Assembly: GCA_001969505.1 (NCBI GenBank)
Contig: LSSK01000858.1
Location: 1-22,577, forward strand
Direction: 5' to 3'
From: Zancudomyces culisetae
Lineage: Eukaryota; Kickxellomycota; Harpellomycetes; Harpellales; Legeriomycetaceae
DNA: 22,577 nt
The notes under the pieces: generated by a model
Told to the model about the DNA's origin: nothing
The model's database searches: none
Seen by the model: only the letters and a program-made list of their open reading frames with translations
Shown here: positions 1 to 9,250 of the stretch, one piece after another
How the letters are laid out: each line of letters begins with the position of its first letter
Numbering within the stretch: position 1 is the first letter of the stretch
Program-made: the position numbers and the translations under genes

Positions 1-753
1 TAGGTCAAATTGCAAATGTAGAATTGAAAAAAATTTGAAAAAAACAAAAGCCAGATTAGGAGGCCAGTAATCGAAATTGTTTTGAATTTTTCTGTTTTCA
101 TCTTGCCACCCAACTCAACTTTATCCGCTATTTTTCCTACCTTTAGTAACTGCAATTTTGATCCTAGCTCTAGCACTTGTATTTAAGTATCTCTTTGCTT
201 TTTAATAAAGTACGCGAGATAGAACCAATGATAGCAATGAAGATGAAAAAAAATGAAAAAAGGATATAGTAGTATATGCGAATCCAAATTTTATTCCATA
301 AGCTATTCTCATACACAACATTGAAAAAAGTGGACAGGCTGTGTAGAAGTAAAGTATTGGCATTGTTACACAAAAATATACCATCACTATATAGCAGACT
401 AGAATTCACACCGTTCATCGCGGGTATTTAGTTTATAGAGTTTCTTGCTCGCTCTTAAATGTTAAACTGCTAAGAGCCTATGTGGAAAAAAAGAGAGCCG
501 GCATCAAAAATACGTTTTCAACAGTATCTTTTAAGGCTGTTCAAATACATATGCACGTTTTATGCCTGGTCATCCAAGCCCTGTCAAATAAAAGAATAAT
601 ATAATAATCGCGCAACTGCTTGAAGCAATGTATTGGAATAATAAACGCGTAGATAAATAAAAAAATTTGGGAATGGTAATAACAAAAAGTATTGCAAAAA
701 TAATCTATTAAAAGCTTAGCCTAAGGTAAAAATGTGTGTTGAATGAACCTTTT
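1..753. other. Intergenic, downstream of the ubiquilin gene
   Basis: AT-rich sequence between the window edge and the stop codon of the minus-strand ubiquilin gene. Open frames here are short, low-complexity and resemble no protein I know. Several AATAAA-like and A-rich tracts are present and could serve 3'-end formation for the ubiquilin transcript, but none can be assigned. No tRNA-like or other RNA gene was seen. Confidence 0.6.
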
Positions 754-2655
754 TCAAGGCTTGCGAGCCAAATATTCAACAGCCAAGTACAAGTCGCCAT
801 TAGTAACCTCCAAAGCTTCCAGATTCCGTTCTTTGTTGGGAAACCCCATTTCACTCAATAGCTGTATTTGGCTTTGGTATCTAGAAAACCTGGATTCTTT
901 GCTCTCAGTCCTGGTATCGGTATTGGAAAAATTGGTGGGTTTTAAGCTGGAAGAACTTGAGTTTCCAGGCTCTGCAGATCCCGAATTTTGCGCAAATGTT
1001 GGTGTGTTTGGTTGTGGTGTAGAAATACTTTGGAGCGATGAAATAGACATCCTTGAGAGGCGCTCTGTGTTGTTATCATCTATAATTATGGTTGGATATT
1101 AATTATTAACAATAAATTAATAAAGCGAAATCTGTATAAAACAAATCATAAATTCAATTCGTGTGACAAGTGTGGAAGAAAAAAAAAGACAATTACGATC
1201 TTGAAAAGTACGTTTGTCGGTTTGGGGAACTTGTGGAGTTGAAAAATCTACGATAGTTGGCAATAGAGTTAAGTCTATTCCTATATAATTTTTTATGTAG
1301 TTTCTGAATGAATGGTACCTTTGTTATTTGAGGCAGCAGCTTTTTTGAGGCTTTTTTGAACCTCACTTATAGGTGGAGATATTACAGCTTGCGAATGCCT
1401 ATTATATTTATCGCTTGATAAATTAGGTAGACCAGAAAAATCAAGGCCCGGGGTTCGTGCGGGCCTCCTTCTGTTGTTCAAATTCCAAGGGTTTGGGAGG
1501 GGCGTGGTGTTGATCTTGTCAGCTATGTGGTATATTGTTTTTTATAGTCAATAGCTCAAATATATAAATATAGACAAATATTACATACGTGGTGGCTCTG
1601 TAACGTTTAAAAGTAGTGCAAGATCCTCGTTCGTAACTCTTGGAGATCTTCCAAACGGATTCTAGAATAAAATGGTTTTTTCAGGTTAAGCTTTTCTGTA
1701 TAAGAACAATCAAAAGGAAGTGGGCTCAAAGAGTTGCTAATTTCATCATGTATTACCATCTGTGCGCTTTCCAATGGCTTCTGAAAGCTGTGGTACATTT
1801 TAGTCAAATGCTGGAATCCTCCAGGCTGCATTTCTAGATTTGATATGGCTCTATCGCTATTTCTCATCATTTCTTTCATTAGCTCAGGGTTTTGTGCTGC
1901 GTTGGAAAACTATTTTTATTTCGAAAAATGTACATGATGAGTAATGAGTATAGTTAATTCTTATAACAGTATCGTATACCAAAACTTGATAGATAGATGT
2001 AAAATAATAACAAATAAAGATACTTGCCTGGCTTATGAAAGAGGGATCTTGAAACACATTTCGTAGCTCGGGATTTTTTTGCATCATTTCCTCCATATGC
2101 GGATTTGACCCCAATATTTTTTGGAGTATTTCTGGGGACTTCATAAATTCCTATTGTTGTTGTGGACATTTATGCGCAAGCGTTAAAAACCCTTTTCCGA
2201 TTTTTGCAAACAAATTTAGATAAAAGATTATTAAGAAAAGCAGTACCTTTATCAGAGGATTTTTGGACAAATTCTTCAGTAGGTTCTCCTCCATTGTTTT
2301 CTCTTTTTTAATCGACTTGGCACCAGAATAATCAGGTCGATTTTCTGATAATATTATTACTTGAATCCTGTCTGCATTTTCAAAATCTATAATAACAATA
2401 GGAAAAAAAAAGAATAAATAAAACATGAAATCTTTTTAGTACATCCAGGTACTTACTATAATCCAACAGCCTGGAATCATCGGTCATTATTTTGCCTTTA
2501 TAAACTAAACGAATTCTACCAACAGGATATCCTATCTCATCTTCTAGTCTCCTCTTTAGGTCGTAAACGCCGATAGTTCCGATTAACTGTTTCATTTCCA
2601 GATGGATGTTTACGCCATAAAAATGGACATCAAATAGTTCATCCGAGTCCTCCAT
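754..2655 (-). CDS. DSK2: Ubiquilin / Dsk2-type ubiquitin shuttle receptor (seven exons)
   Basis: Delivers ubiquitinated proteins to the proteasome: the N-terminal ubiquitin-like domain binds proteasome receptors and the C-terminal UBA binds ubiquitin. Exons, in order of transcription: 2655-2457, 2386-2247, 2150-2028, 1909-1757, 1661-1589, 1522-1319, 1079-754. All phases agree and give 405 residues, near the fungal norm of 350-400. The ubiquitin-like domain is about residues 8-79, with a LLDYN stretch at the first splice junction matching the ubiquitin fold. An STI1-type, Met/Asn-Pro-rich region spans about 114-200 (EMMRN, ISNLE and PGGF motifs). An NPF motif follows the fourth intron, then PLPNPW. 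The UBA occupies about 364-405, with MGF and a terminal LAVEYL helix. The ATG at 2655 sits in an A-rich context directly before the domain. The third intron appears to be GC-AG. The last intron (239 bp) may hide a further 36-bp exon at 1212-1247. Family assignment is secure; exact exon borders are inferred. Confidence 0.92.
1910..2027 (-). other. Probable GC-AG intron of the ubiquilin gene
   Basis: Read on the minus strand, exon 3 ends in CAG followed by GCAAGT, and exon 4 begins after AATAG. Using this GC donor keeps phase 0 and gives the exact spacing expected between two conserved STI1-region blocks of ubiquilins (ISQ, six residues, then NPELM). The competing GTATCT donor three bases further needs a different acceptor and shortens the helix by four residues. 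GC donors normally need an otherwise strong consensus, which AG/GCAAGT provides. Confidence 0.65.
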
Positions 2656-3876
2656 TTTTGCCTTTGTTATGATGGTGTTACCAGCTTTGAAGGTAAAGAA
2701 TAGCGATCCCTTCTGGTACAATACTCCCTTTCTAAAATGCGCCTTAAACAAGAAATAAGATTATAAGAGCAATTGCTTATTTTAAATATCTGAAGCCGAT
2801 GTGCGAAAATGGTCTTTTTTCTTCGGTTCGTATAATAAATCAATCTGGTTCAGATGCTGTTAAGATTATGTTTTAGCCACCTTGGACCCCTTTTGGTATT
2901 TTCAACTATATATTCTAACTAATTTAGTATAGATTCCCAGAATTTGCGATGAAACAAAATTATCCTATTTTCATCTCAAGACCTGCATCATTAAGCATAA
3001 ACATAATTTGCACCTTATGGTTAATAGGTGCAAAAGTTTTTTTCCTTTGCTTTTATTCGCCAGCTTGGAATTACGGATATTTAGCTCAAGCTATAATAAA
3101 AATAAAAAGTTGTATCTGCATTACCATTTGCTTTAATTAGGAGGTATAACGGCTTTGTTTGGATTTTGAATTAGCTTTTCCCTTTTGGTAAGTGGGTGGG
3201 TCCTTGATTGTTTTTATTGTTTCTCGCAATATTGCCACCTCAATCCCTCCCTCTCCTTCGCAGCTAATCCCAGAGTTTTCATGTGCATTTTTTTCGCAAC
3301 AAATTTAAAGTAAATTATATAAAAGTGGGGATTGAGAAAAAAAAACCAAAACTCAACATGGTCAGGTGAGAGGGTAAAAACACACAACATGGAAGGCTGA
3401 TGATTATGGCTATGTAGCTTTTATAAAAAATATAGGCCAATATTATGCTTGTTTTATAAGAGTTTGCTCATTACGCGCTTCGATATGGGATCTACAATTC
3501 ATACATACTAGCACAGAACTCATGTTGAGCCAGCGATATCCTTTATATATCCACTAGTAAGCTTAATTGATCCATAGAGGTAATATTATGATAAAAAGGG
3601 GTATAATTAGCTCTTTTTTTTTGTCCTTTTCTCCTTGCTTTGTCTTTTACGGCTAGTTATTTAATTGACATTTGCACCCTATCAAAATTACATCTGTAGC
3701 GTTAGAACTTTATTTTAAAAAAGGATATCCCGTACTACCTCGCTTATATATGTACTAGGTTGAGAATAGGTTGATCTGCCGTTAATTTCGAGTACCACAG
3801 AAATACTCAAAGTACTTTTTATTTGCAATTTTCGCGTCTTTTGTTAAATAGCTACAAAACGACAACATAAAACGGA

Positions 3877-3915
3877 GAATTATGATAGATTTTTATATAG
3901 TTATTATCATAATTC
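3877..3915. repeat. Perfect 11-bp inverted repeat with 17-nt spacer
   Basis: GAATTATGATA at 3877-3887 is matched by its exact reverse complement TATCATAATTC at 3905-3915. The arms could form a hairpin in RNA or bind a dimeric factor. It lies mid-spacer, far from both flanking genes. The DNA is AT-rich, so chance palindromes occur, but an 11-bp perfect arm is on the long side. Confidence 0.75.
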
Positions 3916-4697
3916 ATACAGTGCTACTATATATTACATCAGATGATGCACACAAAATATTTTAAAGATTTTTCTGGTCTGTTTTGTTTTGAATGGAGTT
4001 TTACTGCGTAAATATATGTATGATAGTCTATTCCCATTGTTGGAAAAGCACCTTCTTAAAACTGCAGACAGAAAAAAGCGCGCATGTAGAACGCATGTTG
4101 GATATAACATTTAATTTCTATGCTTTAGTCATTAATAACAGTGAATAGCAGGTTTTTTTCTGGATACATCTAGTCTTTTTTTTAAGAATATGACACCAAT
4201 AGTTCTGTAAAACAAAAATACCGACATATCCATTCCGCCTTCTACTTCAAGGAAAAATGCAGGAATGTGCAAGAGATTAGTTCCACATTCAGCTACTGGT
4301 AAAGAGATACGATATCTGTATTTTTGATACCCCAGTCTGCATACTCTATTGATTCAACCCCTATGCTGTGTGTTTTTGTATAGACCTGCAAGTATAACAG
4401 CCATAAATACTTTCAATATAGGGCAGCTAAGGAATCTACCTTTAGCTAGAATCGAAATTATTGCAACCACCAATCATTTTTGCGCTAGTTACGTGTTCGC
4501 ACAATATGTCGTGCAGTTTTTACCAATGGGGATTTAAAACGCCAAAAACAAAAGAAATCCCTTGTTTACGGCAATCTAAACACGTTAAGGGCATAGCATT
4601 TGGATTATCTACATTTCTACAGTATGTCTATTTAAGAGCAAGTAAAATCTTTTACTAACATATCCATCCATAGATACTTTGTAGAGATCCACCATCG

Positions 4698-4717
4698 TTT
4701 TATTTTATTTTATTTTA
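4698..4717. repeat. TTTTA microsatellite, four copies
   Basis: Four perfect tandem TTTTA units, about 290 bp upstream of the deneddylase ATG. Poly(dA:dT)-like tracts of this kind often exclude nucleosomes in fungal promoters; a role here is inference only. Confidence 0.8.
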
Positions 4718-5005
4718 TCACTAGGAATAGACTTGAAAGAGTTTATCTCGGGTGCGCTTAGAGGTTAATACACCAAAGGGTAATTTTCCTTCTGTCTATT
4801 TTCTCTCCATTAATCTAATTCGACGCGTGGCTAACAACATCGCTTTTTAAAAGTCAAGGGAAATCGGGGGTGATATATTCTATTTTAAATTTTCGGCATT
4901 CGTGGTCTCTATATCGTTTTTTTTTGCCTTGAATTAATACGGGAAATTCGGACATTGGTTCTGCGACTCGATCAAATATGCAATTGCAGAAAAACAAAAG
5001 GAAAA

Positions 5006-6793
5006 ATGAGTTCAGACCTGCTATTTGAATATGAAAACCATGAAATTAGGAGATATGATTTTGACTCTTTACTACCTCGTGGCTGGCTTACTGGCGAAAT
5101 GATTAATTTCTACCTAACGTAAGTCTTTTATGTTATTATTTTTACCTTTGCGTAAACTTTAAGCAGTGTACTGAACCGCATTAGATCGGCACCTAAGCAG
5201 GTATAGTTGTGTAGTGGATGAATAAAGAGTGATATGTGGATAGCTGTCGCACTTCATATTTGGTTGGAATTAATTCTTCGTAAAATCTTTTTTTTCAACC
5301 TAGGTACCTTGAAACAAAGGAGTTTAAGAACAATTATGTTTATTTTCTGGGTGCGTATACTACACACGCTATTTGTAGTTCTAAAAGTGAGTATATGTTT
5401 AACGATTTCTTCCGAATTATGTTAAATTCTATATATCCGTGCACCAAAATAACTTGCAGGTGTCTTTTCGATTGAAACAACAAAATAGAGCCTAAATTCC
5501 TTGACAACCTGTCCACCCAGCTTGAGAGGGAAATGAAATTAAAGGGAATGGCAATAATTCCACTAAATAACCGGAACCATTGGTAATTACCAAAACTATA
5601 ATAGACCTTTATTTATCGTAGATGGAGCTGTTCTGAGTTAACATTGGAAAATACCAAAAATACTGTTCTTTTTAGGTCCTTACTTGTATATTCCAAAGAA
5701 ACCAGAACCTACTACTATTACGACTCGATTAACAAACACAATAAACGTTTTGCCGAGTACGCAGCGCAGATATTGGCAAAGTTTTTAGATTGCAGCTCAT
5801 ACAAGACAAAAAAACGTAAGCCTGCTTTATATCTTATTGCATTTTTCATACCACCAGCTTTTATTAAACCACTAGCCCTTCTTTTCATACAAAGTACTAA
5901 TTAAATGATATACACATGAAGCCTTTTACTTTAAGTCGATGTACACACCTCAGCAAAATAACGGTATTTACTTTCATCCATTTTACTTTCTTCGCGCAAT
6001 TTAAAGCACAATATTCCAGTTGTTTCCTTTTGATAACGATCTAAGTGGAAAGGGGCACAAGAGGGAGGAAAGGCGTCACTAAGAGATAATTATTATTCTG
6101 TTGCTAATAGATTACGATTGTGGAGTTTATGTGCTAGCCATCGCTGAGGAATTGTCGAGAAGATACGTAAAGTATAAAAACTCCAAAAACACGTCTGTAC
6201 TTAAAAATACAGGGTCCGTCTCGCCATACTTGAGTGATCGCGGGATCTATTGCCTAGAAATCAAACCAGGAGTTCCCGATAACAAACCTAACACGGTACT
6301 GAAGTTCTCGAACTTTGAAAAACCAGAACCTGTAAAACCCGAAATCCTTGGTCATGGCCTTTTGGTAGGAAATACGCGGCCCATAAACAACACTGGAGAT
6401 GACGACGAGCCTTCCTTTTTTTCTGCAAAGACAAACCTTTCTCACAAGATAAGCGCTAACGCGGAGAGGTTGTTCTTTAAGCGTCCATATCTAAACGGGC
6501 CGGCTGATTTTGAACCTTTAAATACGGGATATAATACTGAATTTATTCCCAAACCCGTTAGTCCTGTTATAAGAGGTAGTGAATCAAATCAACTATACTC
6601 ATTTATGTATATATTTTCAGTGCTCTTAACCGTTGTTTTTATTTACTTAGAGGAGATACCACCATCCAAGGAAAAGGCCTTCCCCAGAAATTTTTGGAGA
6701 GTGATTGAAGAGGATATTGAAAACCCAAACACTATGAGGTCTAGGATCAGGAGACTAGTCATAGATTTAAAAAATAACACCCGCATTCATTAG
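5006..6793 (+). CDS. SENP8: SENP8/NEDP1-type (C48/ULP) deneddylase, multi-exon
   Basis: Cysteine protease of the Ulp1 fold; this subgroup processes NEDD8/Rub1 and strips it from cullins. Exons: 5006-5118, 5304-5350, 5489-5582, 5676-5815, 5922-5963, 6111-6793, all phase-consistent. A 75-bp in-frame segment (6576-6650) is probably a sixth intron, giving 347 residues, or 372 if retained. The substrate-groove start (residues 22-38, GWL then INFYL) is followed by the catalytic His84 in NHW, Asp101 in YYYYDS, oxyanion Gln143 in TPQQNN and Cys149 in YDCGVYV. The His-Asp spacing of 17 residues equals that of human SENP8. The Gln lies on a 42-bp microexon. After the catalytic helix comes a Pro/Asn-rich insertion of about 140 residues before a C-terminal helix (RSRIRRLVIDL), making the protein much longer than the about 212-residue human enzyme. 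A SUMO protease role cannot be excluded. Confidence 0.87.
5922..5963 (+). other. 42-bp microexon of the deneddylase gene
   Basis: Bounded by a GAAG acceptor and a GTATTT donor, it joins AAAAAAC at 5815 to ATTACGATTG at 6111 in phase. It encodes PFYFKSMYTPQQNN plus the first base of the next Asp codon. This supplies the conserved Gln six residues before the catalytic Cys, which no other open frame between 5816 and 6110 provides. That makes the exon highly likely despite its size. Confidence 0.82.
6576..6650 (+). other. Probable 75-bp in-frame intron (deneddylase)
   Basis: Starts GTAGTG, ends TTTACTTAG, and contains a CTTAAC branch-like element. Because it is 25 codons long without a stop, the reading frame stays open either way. 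Retention would insert a hydrophobic stretch (roughly YIFSVLLTVVFIYL) into an otherwise soluble tail; splicing joins IRE to EIPPS. The hydrophobic character is most simply explained by a T-rich intron. Confidence 0.65.
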
Positions 6794-6981
6794 TGTCTAA
6801 TCCCAGATAAATGGTCTGTAATAGGTATATTTGTGAGCGGAGTTACAAGTATTTTGGTTGAAACAGAAGATCTTTATTAAGTAACACCGTTGTAAAGTTT
6901 AAAGAACAGTTAATCGAGAGACTTGCTATATTTTTAATAATACATAATTTTCAACTCCAAGTCCTCGTTGCTCAAAAAGGG

Positions 6982-7408
6982 CTACTTTGATTGCATTGGC
7001 ATTAGCACCACTTCTTCGCATTTACTTGTATATGCTGCTCCGCTATGTTTTGCTTCCTCATGTGCTTCAATTGTTGTGGCCCTCTCATCATTGGTTGGTT
7101 CGCTATGCCTGTCGCTCTCAAAAGTTTTCACGCTTACCATCTTTGACGCATGAAACACTTCCATCCACACGTTTACCAATTTGTTCATTTCTATTTTTTT
7201 ATTATGCCGCTTGATCTAAATTTTTATCAAAAAGTGGCACTATAATTGCGAAAGTATTTGATTACTCACCATTGAAGTGGCTCTCGATCCGTCCAAATGA
7301 TTCATCAAATTTGGTCAGTATACCTGATATATCGCGTGATAAATCACGTATAACCTCCATCTGATTCAATTCTTCCTGTTTTGTTCGCTTAATATCCTCC
7401 AAGGCCAT
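6982..7408 (-). CDS. DAD2: Probable DASH complex subunit Dad2 (two exons)
   Basis: Exon 1 is 7408-7270 and exon 2 is 7190-6982, with a 79-bp GTGAGT...TAG intron joining in phase, for 115 residues. The first 65 residues form a continuous amphipathic helix: a KR...EELNQM start, an IRDLS block, then NKLVNVWMEVFHASK. This order (Lys-rich start, E-L, S at the ird.S position, a late Asn/Trp followed by V-F/L) is what I recall of the Dad2 family, about 100-130 residues long. Dad2 is part of the ten-subunit ring that couples kinetochores to spindle microtubules in fungi. The C-terminal 50 residues are polar and unconserved to my eye. A strong GTAAGC donor follows ATG in HASKM (7147 downward), so a further C-terminal intron is possible. 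Another short coiled-coil protein remains an alternative. Confidence 0.55.
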
Positions 7409-8317
7409 CGTTGTACGTTGCGAATTGTTTTTCTACTTCTAGTAACGCGTATTTAGATTTCTGTCAGGAGGTAGGAGTGAATTTCTGTAGTTACTAGCTG
7501 AAATTTTTATTTTCTAGCTTTCTTTGGCGACGATTGTCGTTAATTTTGATCTTATTGTATAGTTAAACTAAACTGAAATATCCTCGCAGATAAATGAGTC
7601 CCTTTGTGCCCCAATTCTTTTATTTATTGCGGGAATATACCATCAGTCACCCAACTTATATATATATATGATACTTTTTTATTTATTTTATTTTGTTGCT
7701 CTATTTTTGTAAAAATGTAAAAAATTAGAAAAAAAATAAAACAGTCCAATCCCCCAACTCAAAACAGCTTTTGACAAATGAATATCTGAGAATTTGTGAT
7801 GAAAAACCAGTGATAAAGTGCCCACAAAAGCTATGAACTGTTTGAATGTTTTTCTTATTACTCCTAACTAAGGTACACCACCAGAGATAGATTGATGGCC
7901 CATATACCATATTATACATGCTTATTAGCAATAAATATGCAAAAACGGGGTGAAAAGTTATCCCTTTCCACATATTTTGCACTCAAAGCACAACTTTACG
8001 CTACTACCGCCATGGTTGATACCAAGCTCCAAACCAACATTCAAAAATACCTACAGCTAGAGGTATTTTGTAATTATTGTCACTACTATAAAGCTATTTT
8101 TGATGCTCATCCTTCATATCGCTCTCCTCCTCCTCCTGCTCCTATGGCTTTCCTTTGCTTTACAGACTCAGTTTTTTCTGGAATAAGATAAACATGATCC
8201 GGTTATACTGAACCAGTAATTATTAACTGAAAACTAGCGTGATTGTTTTTATTACAAAAGAGAGAAACTCGCTATAATGCAATATTAAAATAGTTTTGAT
8301 GAAAACAAAATGAAGCA
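7409..8317. other. Intergenic region with one exon-like segment
   Basis: Lies upstream of the Dad2-like gene and downstream of the E2 gene. It contains an ACGCGT hexamer (7445-7450) 37 bp from the Dad2-like ATG, a TATATA tract near 7660 and T-rich runs. On the plus strand an ATG at 8012 opens a 17-codon exon-like segment ending at a GTATTT donor (8063). About 100 bp later there is a pyrimidine tract and TACAG acceptor (8165). No longer gene could be built from it. Confidence 0.5.
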
Positions 8318-9250
8318 CTATTGATACAGGTATAAAGCCAACTTCTTTGCCACTAACAATACAAGAAGAGCCAAGATTATATATATTCCAGTATCATAGA
8401 AAATCAAAGTATCTGGGATATTTAATGAGAAAAAACCAAAGTTACGCCTGTTTGCCTGCTGAGTATTCTGAGGGTTAGGTGTGTCATACGGAACACTCGG
8501 GAGTACAGTGTTTTGGTGCACAATGGCGGTACCATATTCCTCATTGTGTGTTCTATTGGTATGGTTCTCTGCACGTAAATCGGCAGAGTATTCCGAGCCA
8601 GGCGCTCCAGAGTTGGAATTTGGTTGAGATGGTATGGATGGTTGTAATTTTATTGGTTTTTTATCTTGATTTTTACTCTCTTTACTTTTGTTTTCGTTTT
8701 CATTTTCATTATCGCGTTGCAGTAATTTGAGCATATCTCCACTCTCTATAATAGTTGGCTCGTTATTGAGAATATCTGCCACGCGTGTAAAGCAAGTGGA
8801 ACAAACAAAATTATTTGAATCCTTGGCCAAGCTCATCCGTACTTCATCAGAGTGATCCAAAGATCCTATCGCACCTTCACCCTTTGTTGGTAGGAAACTG
8901 ATAATTGCAAGAAGAACTGTCCGGATACCCCAACTTGGAAGCCAGGTTTCGGGATGGTATTCAGTGAAGGACAGGCATATTTTTTTATTAGTCTCAAATC
9001 TACCATTCTTGGTCATAAAAATAACACTTGGGGGTTTAAGTGGATATTCGGATGGTAGAATTATTCGACCATGATATTTACCGCCGCTAAATGGGGTACC
9101 AGGAGGTCCCCGGATTGTGAAATGCCAATCAAAGATGTTGTCTTCTGTGGGAAAGGCAGTAAATTCCTGTGACTCTTCTCGTTGCAAATCTCTCCATTCT
9201 TTTAGGATTCTTCGCACGCCGGGGTTGTTTAAATTATACCCTTTATCCAT
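8318..9250 (-). CDS. UBE2J1: UBE2J1-type ER tail-anchored ubiquitin-conjugating enzyme
   Basis: E2 enzyme that carries ubiquitin as a thioester and works on the cytosolic face of the ER with ERAD ligases. It is 310 residues from a single open exon; human UBE2J1 has 318. The start YNLNNPGVRRILKE matches the J1 (Ubc6e) subgroup rather than J2, as do the KGEGAIGSLD block and overall spacing. The UBC fold covers about residues 8-165: HFTIRGPPGTPF, the YPLKPP turn, and catalytic Cys92 in KKICLSF followed by HPETW. Both features before and after the Cys are typical of the non-canonical Ubc6 class, which lacks the usual HPN. A polar linker (about 175-275, Asn/Glu/Lys-rich) leads to a C-terminal membrane anchor at about 287-305, with only a few residues after it, as for tail-anchored proteins. 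MDKGYN aligns with the family N terminus, supporting the ATG at 9250. An upstream in-frame ATG could be joined by a possible 5' intron (9260-9333). Confidence 0.96.
   Translation of the reverse strand: MDKGYNLNNPGVRRILKEWRDLQREESQEFTAFPTEDNIFDWHFTIRGPPGTPFSGGKYHGRIILPSEYPLKPPSVIFMTKNGRFETNKKICLSFTEYHPETWLPSWGIRTVLLAIISFLPTKGEGAIGSLDHSDEVRMSLAKDSNNFVCSTCFTRVADILNNEPTIIESGDMLKLLQRDNENENENKSKESKNQDKKPIKLQPSIPSQPNSNSGAPGSEYSADLRAENHTNRTHNEEYGTAIVHQNTVLPSVPYDTPNPQNTQQANRRNFGFFSLNIPDTLIFYDTGIYIILALLVLLVAKKLALYLYQ

Larger units (their letters stand above)
2656..5005. other. Long divergent intergenic region
   Basis: About 2.35 kb separate the divergent ubiquilin and deneddylase starts. Open frames are short (62-65 codons), rich in Ile/Phe/Cys and family-less, so I call no gene. 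The region holds a perfect 11-bp inverted repeat (3877-3915), a TTTTA microsatellite (4698-4717) and one ACGCGT hexamer (4823-4828). There is also a TATA-like stretch near 3315 followed by an ATG with an immediate GTGAG donor at about 3358. That last item looks like the start of a spliced transcript, but no credible downstream exon was found. A non-coding transcript is possible. Confidence 0.5.

Noticed and set aside
743-1102. 119-codon plus-strand open frame
   Set aside because: It is the antisense shadow of the ubiquilin UBA exon, whose UBA motif is unmistakable on the other strand.
4823-7450. ACGCGT (MluI cell-cycle box) at 4823 and 7445, upstream of the deneddylase and Dad2-like genes
   Set aside because: The hexamer also occurs at 644-649 and within the E2 coding sequence near 8780; by rough base-composition estimate a few copies are expected by chance in this window.
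7892-8191. 99-codon plus-strand open frame
   Set aside because: Its second half reads through a pyrimidine tract that looks intronic; only the 17 codons from 8012 seem exon-like and are reported as a weak finding.
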